NCBI GenBank assembly: GCA_026724425.1
Contig: JAIUCV010001090.1
Coordinates: 121,701-185,700 of the forward strand
Direction of reading: 5' to 3'
From: Erythrophleum ivorense
Lineage: Eukaryota; Streptophyta; Magnoliopsida; Fabales; Fabaceae
Length of the DNA: 64,000 nt
The position numbers and the translations under genes are program-made. The notes below the pieces were generated by a model. The model was not told the origin of the DNA, searched no databases, and saw nothing but the letters and a program-made list of their open reading frames with translations. Positions 49,716-61,700 of this stretch are shown one piece after another. Position 1 is the stretch's first letter. Each line of letters starts with the position of its first letter.

Positions 49716-51404
49716 GCCTATGGATGTCTTGTATGACTTACTCATATGCCAAGATTGCTTCTTGAATGATCATGTTATTCATTATGCTTATGCATGCATT
49801 TTCAAGACCTGTTTTACATTATTTATATATGATTGAAAGGGAGATGAGCTATTGGGATTCTTTGAATCTCATTTCCTCCTCTCCAATGTTCTAATATGCT
49901 AGGTAGACCAAGTGGACAACGTAATGGGACTCAACAACTTGGAAGATAAGAGATTGGCAACAATTTGCATAGATTTTGCTTTTTTATGGCCATATGAAGG
50001 GTAAATGTTGTAATATAATGTTGTATATGTCCTATGATATTATGAACATATATAATTATGCTAATGTATCATGTAAAAATGAGATTTAATGTTATATGTA
50101 TGGTGTAGTGCAAATTGAGCATAGAATGGCAAGTTTAGCATTATGTAACCTTGTGTATATCTTGGGGTGAATGAGTGAGTTTGAGAAATTTGGATTTGTG
50201 CACCTTTGAGACAAGTTTATAATGTCATTTTGGTGCATTTCCATGTGCTCAAGTGGCCACACAAGCTTGGGAAGCAAAATTGGACACTTTAATGCTAGTA
50301 GAGACCATAAAAATGACTAAATCAGAACCCTATGACACAAACTGACCAAATGGATGCATTTTCCCATGAAATTTGGTAAACATGTACAGCTCATTGAGAA
50401 ATTTTTAGGAAGCTAAAGTGCAAAAAAATTAGAGCTCTATAGAATTAATTATGAATTTTCAAAAGTTGGGATTTCTCTGCTATTCTGGTGCATGCATTGT
50501 TCATATGGTCAGTTTTATGTTCTATGTCATCCGAGGGACAAATCGTGTCCAATGTTTGTGAAAATTTACAATCATAAACTAGAGGTTATAAGTTATGGCC
50601 ACCAATATCATCTCATTTGGAGGTCTGAGAAAAGAGTTATGAATTTTTGAAGTTTAATGTTAGTACTAGTAGTGCCACTTGACCTCCTGTATTGTTCCAT
50701 CATAATTCAATTCCTAAATGAACTTGGCATAGTCTAGAGATATTTTTTCCTTATATTTAACATCTGTAGATTCTCAAATTGACCAAATTTGCATGATTTG
50801 GAATTTTCTTGAATTAGTTATGAATTTTCAAAATTTATGATAATAACTTGTAATAGTAGCCCAGATAGCTAAGACCTTAGGTGCTTTTCGAATGTCAAAC
50901 ATCTTATACTTGATGTTCCATGCCTGGAATTATTTTTACCATAAAGTAGAAATTTGTAGCTTTCTATAATGATAAATAATATATGATTTTTATTTTTTTA
51001 GAATTAGTTATGATTTTGCAAAGTTTATGATAAAAAGTATGAAATTCTGGCCGAGGCTACACTATGATATTTTGTGTGTTTTCTTCACTTACACAAGTTT
51101 TAGGCCACTTTCTTGGACGGTTTTGAGTTGTATTAGTGTAATTAAATATGAGAATGAATTGAATGAGTTCATATGATCCACAAGATATCGAATGAGAAAT
51201 TTATTAACACCTTATAAAGCTCTCAACGATATTGTCCCCATATTCTACAGCACTGCTTCTCCGATAGGGCCCAGGGTTTTGTTCCTTTTGGAAGATGGCT
51301 TCTCCCATTAGCTCCCAAGAAAAACCCTCATTGAAAGGGAGAGTACTACTCCCACTTATAAGGACCTAGCTTAGGACCCTCCTATTTGATGTGAGACTTT
51401 TATA

Positions 51405-51420
51405 TTCTACCCCCTTTTGG
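51405..51420 (-). other. TRIM polypurine tract
   Basis: Minus strand CCAAAAGGGGGTAGAA directly before the start of the TRIM 3' LTR. Confidence 0.7.
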
Positions 51421-51511
51421 AGCCAACTTGTAATATCTGGTTCTTCAAAAATGAGAAATTATGTTATGTAACCATTAAAATATATATTGAGTATGAAGTA
51501 TGGTGAAAGAC

Positions 51512-51680
51512 CAAGTTAATTTAAGGGTTGAGATAATATTTCACCACCTGGGCCCAAGATCTTGTCGACAAGATCTTGTAATCTGTAGTGCAAATTCTAA
51601 GACCTTGTCGACAAGGTCTTCGCCAGTAAGTACAAGGTCTTCTTGTATAATGTGTTAAAACTTGTATAGTATGGAATTGG
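51512..51680 (+). repeat. twin-palindrome unit (P2)
   Basis: Contains two perfect palindromes, 24 bp at 51555-51578 and 22 bp at 51599-51620, both centred on TTGTCGACAA and separated by 20 bp. The surrounding about 160 bp is shared with 1603-1770. In A8 it sits where the LTR 5' block should be. No TIR, TSD or coding frame is apparent. Confidence 0.7.
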
Positions 51681-53329
51681 GTATGGAAAGATTTTTAAAT
51701 GAAAGTTTTGAGTTCTTTGGGGCTCTCAGAGGGCCTAAAAATTATAGGAAGCCCCGAGACAGTTAAAGCCCCTCCGGTGGACGTTTTCCAACGTCGATGT
51801 ACCTGAACTTTAACTGATTTGTTTGGGAAGGTTTTAGCTCTGATTTGAGTAATTTCAAAGGCATTGTACTAAATTGGGAACCTAACTTTTATAATGGAAA
51901 AGATAGCTCTAAAAAATGAGCTAAAATGAATTAGAAACAAAAATGCCAAGAATGAAGGGCAAAATAAGAATTTTTGAAAAAGTCCTTCTTAAACCCATAT
52001 ATATATGAGGTGTCCTTTTGCTCCCCTCATTTAGGTCGACCAAAATCTGCCCAAAAACTAGAGAAAGCTCAAGGGAAAGAGGTGCACAAGGACAAGGCAA
52101 AGGAAAAAGGAAAAACTCAAAAAAAGGTAAGAAATTATTGGAATTTCCTAATCTTCTCCTTAGGAAATCTCTTTTCCTCCTTCTCCCCCTTCTCCCTATG
52201 GTTTTCTTAGAGTTTTTGGTGATATTTTAAGGTCAGACCAAGGAGGAAAAATTCAAATTTGAAGAGAGGAAGCCAAAGAAAGTGAGAATCAAGTGAGAAA
52301 ATAATGAAAAATAAGGTAAATCTTCCATCCCATGGTAGCTACTTCCTCCCCCTCCTTCTCCCTATTTCGCCCCATATATGTAGATGCAAGAGGACTGGAA
52401 TTTTGAGGAGAACTAATGATGATTTCCATGAATTTAAGAGAGGAGAGTAAGAATATGCAAAGAAATCCAAGTAAAAACCATGAATTTGCAAGATAGAAAA
52501 GTTAGGGTTTTGATTGCACCTTGAACTCTATCATGAACCCTAGACATATTTTATGATGTTTAAGTGTTCATATGAGTTCCTAAGATACTAATAGAGGTTC
52601 CTACATGTTTCTCCCATCAAAGGAAGCAAGGAAACTCCATTGGTGCTTTATGGAAGCATAGCTTTGGCCAAGGAAAGTCCATGCACCTAGGAAGTGTTTT
52701 AATTCCTTCTAAGCTTAGTTCTTTATCATGTATGATGGGAGAGTATCAGAGGAAGTCTTGGAAAGAGTTTAGAAGTTATAGAAAGTGATATGGCCTTATA
52801 TGTTCCATAATATGGCTTAAAGAAGCAATACCTAGCTAGGCTCCTAGAATTGACTGTGTGATTACTTCAAGAGGTTTAAATGGAGTCAAGAATCATGAAT
52901 GAATAGATAGAATGGAGCCAAGATGATATTTTCCAAAGGTTGCTTTATTAAGTGTATTATAGAACCGTAAAAGAACCTTACGAGTCACCTAGCCTTTCTA
53001 GTAGTTGTGTGGTCTTAGACTTTACTACAAGAGTATAATTAACTTCCATATGATGTGTCTAGGCTAAGGGAATGATCTCCACCTTCTTAGGTGTGTGAGG
53101 TCAAGGGAGAGGATTTAAGACTTAAGAAAAAAGTGTGCAAATACAAGCAAGGTAGCTCTCTCTACCTTCTCTCATGCATAGATGTATGCTTACATTGTCT
53201 TGAATGTGTGTAAGTATCTTTTAAGCTATGAAAAGTATTTTAGAATGATTTTATATGCCATGGTACCATGATGATGCATTGTGTTTCTAAATGATATCTT
53301 ATGTGCTTGCCTTGGTTTGCTTGAGTGTG

Positions 53330-53510
53330 GTGAAGCTAAGAACCCCCAAACCATGGTGAGGATGAGCAAGAACCTTTAAGATTGGTTGAGACAAAGTAAA
53401 GAGTCTCCCAAAAGTGAGATTGACTTCTAAAAGCAAGGTTGAGTCCAAGAGCCTTTTAAAGAATGGGTGAGGTAAGTCCAAAATCTACAAATGAATAGGT
53501 GAGGTCAATC
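53330..53510 (+). repeat. LTR minisatellite (in A8)
   Basis: About six units of the A2-type subtype beginning tggtgaagctaagaaccccc; several units are shortened. Confidence 0.7.
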
Positions 53511-55187
53511 CACTTGTTTGGCAAGCCTTTGTATGCGATGTATGACTTGCTCAAATATTGAAAATGCTTATTAAGTGACTGCACATGTTAATATGCCCAT
53601 GCATGCATTTGTGAGACTTGTATTGCATACTTTATGTATGATTGAATGGGAGGTGAGCTATTGGGATTCTTTTAATCTCATCTCCTCCTTTCCAATATCT
53701 TAACATGCTAAGCGAAACAATTGAGCACGGTAATGGAGGCCATCAAGCCTAGAAGAAGAAGATGGGCATCAAAGTATGTGAATATACCTAGTTTCGCCTT
53801 CTTTTAGCCATACATATGGCATATGATGTAATCCCATGATGAAATTGTTATGTAACTATATGAACATATGTAAATACCCAAATGTATGATGTATGAATGA
53901 AAGTTGATGCCAAATGTATGAGATAGCATGTTTTGGGTATTGAATGACAAGTTTAGCTCTTGAATAGTTAGATGGATTAGTGTAATAATGGAAGTGAAAT
54001 AGCCAAATTGAGATGCATGAGGTTTGAGACCACTTGGGCAGTTCATACAAGTTATGTTCCATACTTTTAAACTTGCCTAAGAGGTGCCAAATTCAAGAGG
54101 AGACCATTTGGACTAAAGTGACTCTTGATAGGGAGCAAAAATGACTATTTCATGAGGTTATATCGCTTTTTGACCAAATGAGCTCGTCTTGATTTGAAAC
54201 TTGGTATGCATGTAGAGCTTATTGATATCTTTTTAGGAAGCTAAAAAACATAATTTTTAGAGGTTTATAGAATATTTGATGAATTTTCAAAGTTGAGAAA
54301 TTTTTTAGTTTTGGTCTAGTATACTATTCACTTAGGTTCGAAAATGAAATCTATCACTCAAGGGGCAAATGATGTCCAATTGATACAATATTTTATAGGA
54401 AGACACTAGACATTCCCAATGACTTGTGCCAACTAGAAGCACCACATTTGGATGTCTAGAGAGAGAGATATGATTTTTTAAAGTTTTTGCCCAGTATTAG
54501 GCATCCATACTAACCCAGGTTACTGTTTGATTAGGTTTTGAGGTCTGGGCATGCCTAAATTGGTCTGGAGTTATTTTATACCTCTAGCTAACATCTGTAG
54601 CTTTCCATATTGGTATTATTTGCATGAATTGTATTTTTGTGAAATTAATTGGACATTTTTGAAATTTGATGCAGAAACCTATGACAATACCAATAGTAAG
54701 CCAGACCTTTGCCCCTTTTAGAATGTCAAGCATCCTCTGTGTGATGATTCATGGTCTATTCATATTTTTATCATTAATTAGACATGTATATATTCCTATA
54801 ATGTCAAAGAATGTATGATTTCTATTTTTCTTGAATTAGTTATGATTTTCCAAAATTGGTGACAGAAAAGCCAAAATTCTGGCCGAAAATGCAAACATGA
54901 GTTTCATGTGTCCCTTGTTTTCCACGAGTTGTAGGCTAATTTTGAGGATGGAAATGAGTTGTATCCATGTATCTAAATGTGAGAATGTGATACATAAGTC
55001 CATATGGCCCATGGGACTCTGAAAGAAAAATTTTACCCGTAGAGAAATACATCTTAATCTATGACTCCCTATGCCACTAAGTTGTTTCTATAGAAAATAT
55101 ATGAGATGAGGTATGGGAATTGTATGAATTGAGTCTTAAAAGTATGGTGTTACACAATGTCCTTAGGTTATACATGCGGCTAGGCCA

Positions 55188-55199
55188 GCTCTAATACCA
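55188..55199 (-). other. TRIM primer-binding site (tRNA-Met type)
   Basis: Minus strand TGGTATTAGAGC immediately after the 5' LTR end (GGTGTT). One C-to-T difference from the common TGGTATCAGAGC. Confidence 0.75.
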
Positions 55200-57749
55200 A
55201 ACACCTTACAGAGTCGTCGACGATATTGTCCCCGTATTCTACAACACTGCATTTCCAGTAGGGCCCAAGGTTTTGTTCCTTTTGGAATATGGCTTCTCCC
55301 ATTAGCTCCTAAGAAAAGGTCTCATCGAAAGGGAGAGTACTACTTCCACTTATAAGGACCTAACCCAGGACCTCATATCCGATGTGGGACTTTTACATAC
55401 AGACCCAAATATTAATGGACCTTTTTCAACTTGGCCCAACTCTTATCTAACTCTTGCAATCCTAGAATCTATGGCCCAATAAGCATAAAACTGAACCCAC
55501 TTGGAATTGGGCCTTTAGGTCAGTCCAAGACCTAAAATTAAACCTTAAACCCTTAGTTGCCCTTCCACCATTCTGCAGAAAACAAACCACATAAAAGACA
55601 TAAGCATTTTCGAAGGTTTAAGGTGGATGCTAGGGTTTTTGGTATAAATCTACCATTTCTCACTTCTAGAGTTAAAATCAACTAAAGTGATTGTTATAAA
55701 ACTTAATCCTCTTCTCTTTCTCTTCAACTTGACCTGATTGGTTTCTCATTTGAAGTATTTTCACCACACCCAAAATCTAATATGAATTATTTGATGTTTT
55801 CTTAGAGGATTTTCAGAAGTTAAGGCTAGGAGGGATATTGGGTAAGTGTAAACTCCTCATTTTAATGCATTTTCTATTGTTTTAAGACCCCCATAGTTGA
55901 TTTGCAGTATGGGTATTTATTGTGTACTAATTTGCCTATGATTTAGGGTGATACTTTGAAGTCGATGGCGGGAGAAATATCCAATCCGAATTTTGTTCTT
56001 ATAGTGGTTGGGTAAGTGTCCTCTAGGTAGCTATTAGTGGTTTAATTCTTTAAGTATTGGTTTACTGCTATAATTGATGAATAAGAATGGTAATGGTCTG
56101 ATTTTTGTATTCATAGGCTGAGGTAGCATTGTTGTTGGCTATAACATCTGGTTCCTCCATAAACGTGAGAAATATAATGTTCAGTTTCTCCATAAATATA
56201 TGAAACGCACTAGATACAAAAAGGAAGTCCCCTAGATAGAATGATTTATGATCTAATAAAATTAAAGCAATAATCTAAACTTCAAATAATGAGGATCCAA
56301 GGCTAGAGGTGCCTTGAAAACAAAGCCAGAATAACTAGATGAAATTTAACAAAGATGTAGTGGCATTTTCATAAATTTGGGAACTTTTCAGAAAATTCAA
56401 AAGAGGAATTTTTAAATGGGAAAAATGAGTGTCTGAGGGTTCTCAAAGGCTTTAAAAATCATAAGAACCCTTAGAATAGTTTAAACCCCTCTGGTTTACG
56501 TTTTAGAGCGTCGATTAACCCAAATTTTGACTAGTTTATTTGGAAAACTTTTAAATCCAATTTGGATGAAACCAAAAGTATTTTATGAATTAGAGGATTT
56601 AAATTTTATGATAGAAAAGAAGATTCTCAAAAAGAGTTGAAATGAGCCTAAACGGAGCAAATAAGCGCGTGGGAGCAAAATAATCATTTTGAAAAATTAT
56701 AAAAAAGGCTTCTTAAGTAAGATTACACTTTATCACCTTCTCCAAGCTTCCATTTTTAGAATTTTGAGCAGCCATGGCATGATATTAAGGGAAGGGAGAG
56801 AGAAAAAGTTTAAGCTCTTGTTTAGGTAAGTAAATGACCCCCTTTAGATAAGTAAAAGGCTCCGTTTCATCTCGCACCAGTTAGAAAAGTTATTCTTCTC
56901 TTTAAAAGCTCTCTAATGGTGGTTTTCTTTTCTTGAAAACTTGAAGATTCAGGTCTAACCCAAGCCAAAAAGGAACTCTTTTCAAGAGACCAATCGGTGA
57001 AAAATAATCTACGCGAAGAGAGTTTCATTTTAAGATAAGATTTTACTTGAAACACTTGCAAAATCTTATGTTTCTAAGCCATTTAAGCTTCGACCTAGAT
57101 AGAGAAAGTGAGGAGGATAGTTTTTCTTCATGTGTTCTTAATGGAACCAAGTGTTATTGTAATATCTAGTTCTCTAAAAATGAGAGAAAATGCGAGAAAC
57201 ATAACGTATGGTTTCTTCGTAAACACACGAAATTCACCGAATATAAAAGAAAGTCCCTTAGATAGAGTGATTTTGAGGTCCAATAAAATTAGAATAATAT
57301 TCTAGACCTCAAATAATGGTGATTCAAGGTTAGAGGTGCCTTAAAACTGGAGCCAGAATAGTCAGACAAATTTTAATGAAAAGGCAATGAAACGTAATGA
57401 CATTTTCATAATTTTGAGTAATTTTTAGAATTCTCATAGGAGGGCTTTTCAAATAGTAAATTTGAGTTTTTTGGGGTTCTCAGAGGCCATGAAAACTATA
57501 GAAAGCCCCAGAACAGTTAAAACCCCTTCGGTAGACTTTTCTAATAGTGATGAGCTCAAACTTTAACTGATTCATTCAGGAAGATTTTAGCTTCAAATTG
57601 AGTGATTCCAAAGGCATTTTATAAGATTGAGGACCTAAATTTTATGATGGAAAAGATGGTTCTAAAAAAGGAGCTAAAATGAGCCAAAAACAAAAATGCT
57701 AAGATTTAGGGATGAAATTGAAATTTTTGAAAAGTTTTCCTAACCTAAC

Positions 57750-57758
57750 TATATATAT
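57750..57758 (+). promoter_or_regulatory. LTR promoter TATA box (A12)
   Basis: Context taactatatatatgaggcgcc, nearly the same downstream GGCGCCCC string as in A2. Confidence 0.55.
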
Positions 57759-59069
57759 GAGGCGCCCCACCTCCTCCTTCATTTACCCACATTTGTTTCT
57801 GCCCTAAACCAGAGGAGAGAGCTAGGGTTTGAGGTGCACCAAGAGGAGAAGAAAGGAAGGAGAAAAACAAGGAAAAAAGTATGGATTTTCTTGATTTTTC
57901 ATGCTTTCTTCTTAGCAAACTCCTTCTCCTCCACCTTTTCTTCTTTCCCATGATTTTATTGAAGTTCTTGGATCTATTTTAAGGGAAAAACAAAGGTGGA
58001 AAATTCGGATTTGAGGAGAGGATGCCAAGCAAAGTGAGAAACAAGCAAGAAAAGCCAAGAAAACAAGGTAAATATTCATTCCATGGTAGCTACTCCTTCT
58101 CCTTGGTTCACCCCACCTAGAGAACTTCAAGAAGACATGGATTTTGGGCAAAACCAAGAGTGAACCTTAGGGAATTGAGTGTGGAGAATAAGAATATGCA
58201 AAGAGAATTAACAAACAACCATGGAAAATCAAAATGCAAAGTTAGGGTTTCAAGTGTCATTTGTAAAATCTGATTTGATATAATAATTCCTAGGCCTAAA
58301 TGAGTATTTGGATAAACTCCTAAGATCCCTAGAAGGCTCCTCATGTGCATCTTCCATCAAGAAAATGAAGCAAAGCCACTCGGTATTCACATGGAGCATG
58401 GTTTCGGCCTAGGCTAGAAAGAGTACCAAGGGGATGTTTTAATTTATTCCAAGCTTATTTTTGAGTAATATATGATGGAAGAGGATGAGAGGAAGCCTTG
58501 AAAAATTTTTAGAAGCCATAGAAAGTGAGATGGTATCATAGGTTCTATATTATGGCTTAAAGAAGAAACACCTAGCTAAGCTCCTTGATTTGATTGTGTG
58601 ATGACTCCAAGAGGCATAAAAGGAGTCAAGAATCATAAATGAATGAAGAGAATGGAGCAAAGATCATATTTTCATAGGGTTGCTTCATGAAGTGCGTTAT
58701 GGAATCATAAAAGAGCCATATGAACCACCTAGCTTTTTTAGTGAATGTATGACTTTAAAATTTGATTCAAGAGTATAATTGGCTTCCATATGATGTGTCT
58801 AGGCCAAAGGAAACACATCCCACCTTCTTGTGAGTGGGTGGCCATGGGAGAGGAACTAAGTTCAAGGAAGAAAGTGTGCAAGTGTGACAAAGGTAGCTCT
58901 CTCTCCTTTCTCTCATGCATGGATGAATGTTATCTTGTCTTTAAATGTGTGTATGTATGTGTTAAGCCATGAAAATGTGTTCTAGCATGATTTTATATGC
59001 AATGGTACCATAATGTTGTTTTATGCATTTTAAATGATGCCTTGTTACGTTGCTTTGGTTTGCTTGAGT

Positions 59070-59200
59070 GTGGTGAAGCCAAGAACCCTCTAACCATGGT
59101 GAAGATGAGCCAAGAACCTTTAAAAATGGCTAAGATAAAGCTAAGAGTCTCCCAAGAGTAAGGCCTAGTTCAAAGCCTGAAAAAAATAGGTGAGGCTAAT
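59070..59200 (+). repeat. LTR minisatellite, shortened (in A12)
   Basis: About four units (gtggtgaagccaagaaccct onward). Fewer units than the other copies, which shows array contraction. Confidence 0.7.
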
Positions 59201-61539
59201 CCACTTGCTTGGTAAGCCTATGTATGTTTAATGTGACTCTTTGAATGCTAAGAATACTTCTTAAATGATCTCATACCCTATGATAGTCATACATGCATTT
59301 CTAGACTTGGTATTGCATTCTTTATGTGTGATTGAAAGGGAGAAGAGCTATTGGGATTCCTAAAATCTCATTCCTTCCTCCCCACATGTTTAACATGTCT
59401 AAGTGGACCAAGAGAGCCAAAGAGTGAGAGCCATTAAGCTAGAAGGAGAAAGTGTGACAATCAAGTGTGTAAAAATTCAAATTTTATAGCCATATGAGTG
59501 GCACATGATATAATTTCTTATCATATATGTTGTATGACCTTATGAAAACATGTAAATATATGAATATATCATGTATGTATGAGATTTAATGCCATAAGTA
59601 TGATATAGTGCATTTTGGGCATTGGATGGCAAGCCTTGACATGTATGCTCTTGTATATAACTTAGGGTGGATGAGTGAGTTTGAGAAATCTAGGTTTTTG
59701 CACCTTTAAAACAAGTTTAATAGGCCATTTTGTTGTTTTTCCATGTGCTCAACTGGCCATGGTTGTTTTAGAAGCAATTTTGAACCATTTGAGACCCTTA
59801 TGAGACACAAAAATGATCATTATGCAACTCAATGTCAAAATCTGACCAAATAAATGAATTTACTCATGAAATTTGGCATGCATATAGATCTTAACTAGAG
59901 CTTTTTGGGAAGTGAAAGATCGGATTTTTTTGAGTTCTGTGGAATTCATATGATTTTTCAAACTTGGCATTTTTTTGCTGAACTAATGCAAACATTATTC
60001 ATATGGTCAGAAATTTGATCTGTGCCATTTGAGGGACAAATGATATCCAATGCTTGTGAAATCTTACAAGCATAAAGTAGACATGATAAAATTTCCATGG
60101 CCACCAAGATTACCCCAATTGGACCTCTGAGCATAGAGATATGAATTTTTTAAGTTGGAAGACAATACCAGTAATGATAGTCGACCTATGGTACTATTTT
60201 ATCAATTTCCAATGGCTAGCAGCGTTTGTTATGGTCTAGATTTAATTTTTAGCATAAATTAGACATCTGTAGCTTTCCAAAATGGTACAGTATGTATGAT
60301 TTCAATTTTTTCTAGAATTAGTTATGATTTTTCAAAATTTATGTTAGAATTCTAGAATTCTACCCGAGGCTGCATCATTGAATTTTATGTGAACACTCCA
60401 CTTGCATGAGTTCTAGGCCACTTCTTGATTTTGTTATGAGTTGTATTTGTGTATTTAAATGTGAGAATGAAATGGATAAGTCCATATGGCCTACGACACA
60501 CTGAATGAAAATTTTATCCATAACGTAATGCAATTAAATGGATTATTTTTAATGACTTTCCTTCTTCCTCTTGTGTTGTTCATGGAAGGAAGCCTAGAAT
60601 TTATATGAGATGAGTTCTATAAATATGGTGTTATAGTGATGGAGGGTGAGGATTAAGAAGATGCTATTGAAATTTAATAAGAAGTATTAGATTGTAAGTT
60701 AGCAAACCTAGGGATTTTTTTGCATCTAGGCTAAGATGAAACTTCCTAGTAGTAATTTAAGTTGTCTAAGGGTATATATGAGTTTTTCAGACATCTAGGA
60801 AGCTTTCACAAGTGCCAATTCCCTAAGAGAAAGCACGCAAATTCCATAGGTGCTATATGCTTGCATAGTCTCAGCTAAGAGCTCTTCATGCACCTAGGGA
60901 GAGTTTTAAATTTTTCTAAGGCTAGAAAAGGGATTAAATATAATGGAAGAATATCCAAGAAAGCCTTAGAAAAAATTTAGAAGTCTTAGTTTGTGAGATA
61001 GAGGTGTTGACTCCATAATGAGACTTAAAGGAGCAACTTGTATCTAGGCTCTTGGGAATGAATTTGTGATAACTGCAAAGAGTTTAAATGGAGTCAAGAG
61101 ACTTAAAATGAAAGAGAAATGGGAGCCAAGATCATGAATTCTCATAGTTTCTTCATAAGATATTGTATGGAAGCATAATGGATCCATAGAACAAAGTAGC
61201 TTCACATAGACTGTGTATAATGCCAAAGCTTGTTTCTATAAGTGATTTATGTCTCTTTTGATGTGTCCAGGCTAAGAGAACCAAAGGCCACTTAATAGCA
61301 AGGTTTGGTTGAGAAAAAGGAGAAGAGTTCAAGTGGAACGTATTGTGTTCTTGCTTCGAGGTAGCTCTCTAACCTTTCTTTTATATATAGCTTGGATGTT
61401 TACTTGTCTTTGAGTGCTTGTATGTATGTTTATGCCATAAGATATATTTCTAGCTATTGCCCACATGCCATGGTACCATGTTGATCTTGAAATGTGTTTG
61501 ATACATGTGTTTTAACTTGAATGGGTTTAGTTATACCAA

Positions 61540-61700
61540 AAGTCTCTTAGCATGGGTAAAGATGAGCTAAAAATCCCTAGAAATGGATGAGACAAAGCCA
61601 AAAGTCTCAAGAAGAGTGAGGTTGACTCAAAAGTCTCTTGAAAGTAGGTGAGGCAAATCCAAAAGTCCCAAAAAAGGTGAGTGAAGCTAGACTAATGCCC
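61540..61700 (+). repeat. LTR minisatellite, about 5-6 units (in A11)
   Basis: Units with the CCAAAAGTC core (aagccaaaagtctcaagaag and relatives), so A11 groups with the A1/A4/A5/A7 subtype while its guest A12 is of the A2 subtype. Confidence 0.8.

Larger units (their letters stand above)
47658..51205 (+). mobile_element. family A LTR (A10), 3' end missing
   Basis: Starts TGTAATGTCCATT at 47658, after tacag (47653-47657). It follows the family to the tail block cgaatgagaaattta (51189-51203), then stops about 120 bp short of the expected TGTTACA and passes into the inverted TRIM LTR. The matching tacag is not here but at 55398-55402, beyond the TRIM. Strong TATA at 48209, telo-box at 48280, minisatellite 49555-49715, hairpin about 49845-49873. 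Confidence 0.8.
51429..55154 (+). mobile_element. family A LTR (A8) inside the TRIM, 5' end rearranged
   Basis: Starts TGTAATATCTGG at 51429 and ends ATGGTGTTACA at 55154. Flanks caact (51424-51428) and caatg (55155-55159) agree at three of five positions. After about 25 bp the normal 5' block is replaced by a piece like the LTR's own mid-region (atgagaaattatgttatgt, compare 20918-20936) and by the twin-palindrome unit; the family resumes at about 51690 (gatttttaaatgaaagtttt). TATA at about 51997, minisatellite 53330-53510. Confidence 0.7.
51206..55397 (-). mobile_element. TRIM-like mini-retrotransposon split by A8
   Basis: Two inverted direct-repeat LTRs of about 198 bp (51206-51404 and 55200-55397), highly similar to each other. 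On the minus strand the order is 5' LTR (starting TGTAAAAGTCCCACATCGG), primer-binding site TGGTATTAGAGC, about 30 bp, the A8 insertion, a polypurine tract, 3' LTR. Without A8 the internal part is under 100 bp and the whole element about 0.46 kb, fitting terminal-repeat retrotransposons in miniature. The start, cacatcgg plus ccttataagtggaagtagta, and the end, ggggacaatatcgtc, recall widespread plant TRIM LTRs. No coding capacity; it would need enzymes in trans. Confidence 0.75.
57158..60635 (+). mobile_element. family A solo LTR (A12) inside A11
   Basis: A 3478-bp LTR, TGTAATATCTAG to GGTGTTATA. The flanks gttat (57153-57157) and gtgat (60636-60640) differ at one base. An A LTR inside an A LTR shows at least two separate rounds of activity of this family. 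TATA run at 57750, reverse telo-box TAGGGTTT at 57823-57830, minisatellite 59070-59200 (short, about four units), hairpin about 59342-59372. Confidence 0.8.

Noticed and set aside
51206..51404. Cassandra-type TRIM carrying a 5S rRNA-like promoter
   Set aside because: The LTR shares general TRIM features (cacatcgg start, tRNA-Met primer site), but no 5S-like A-box/C-box segment is visible.
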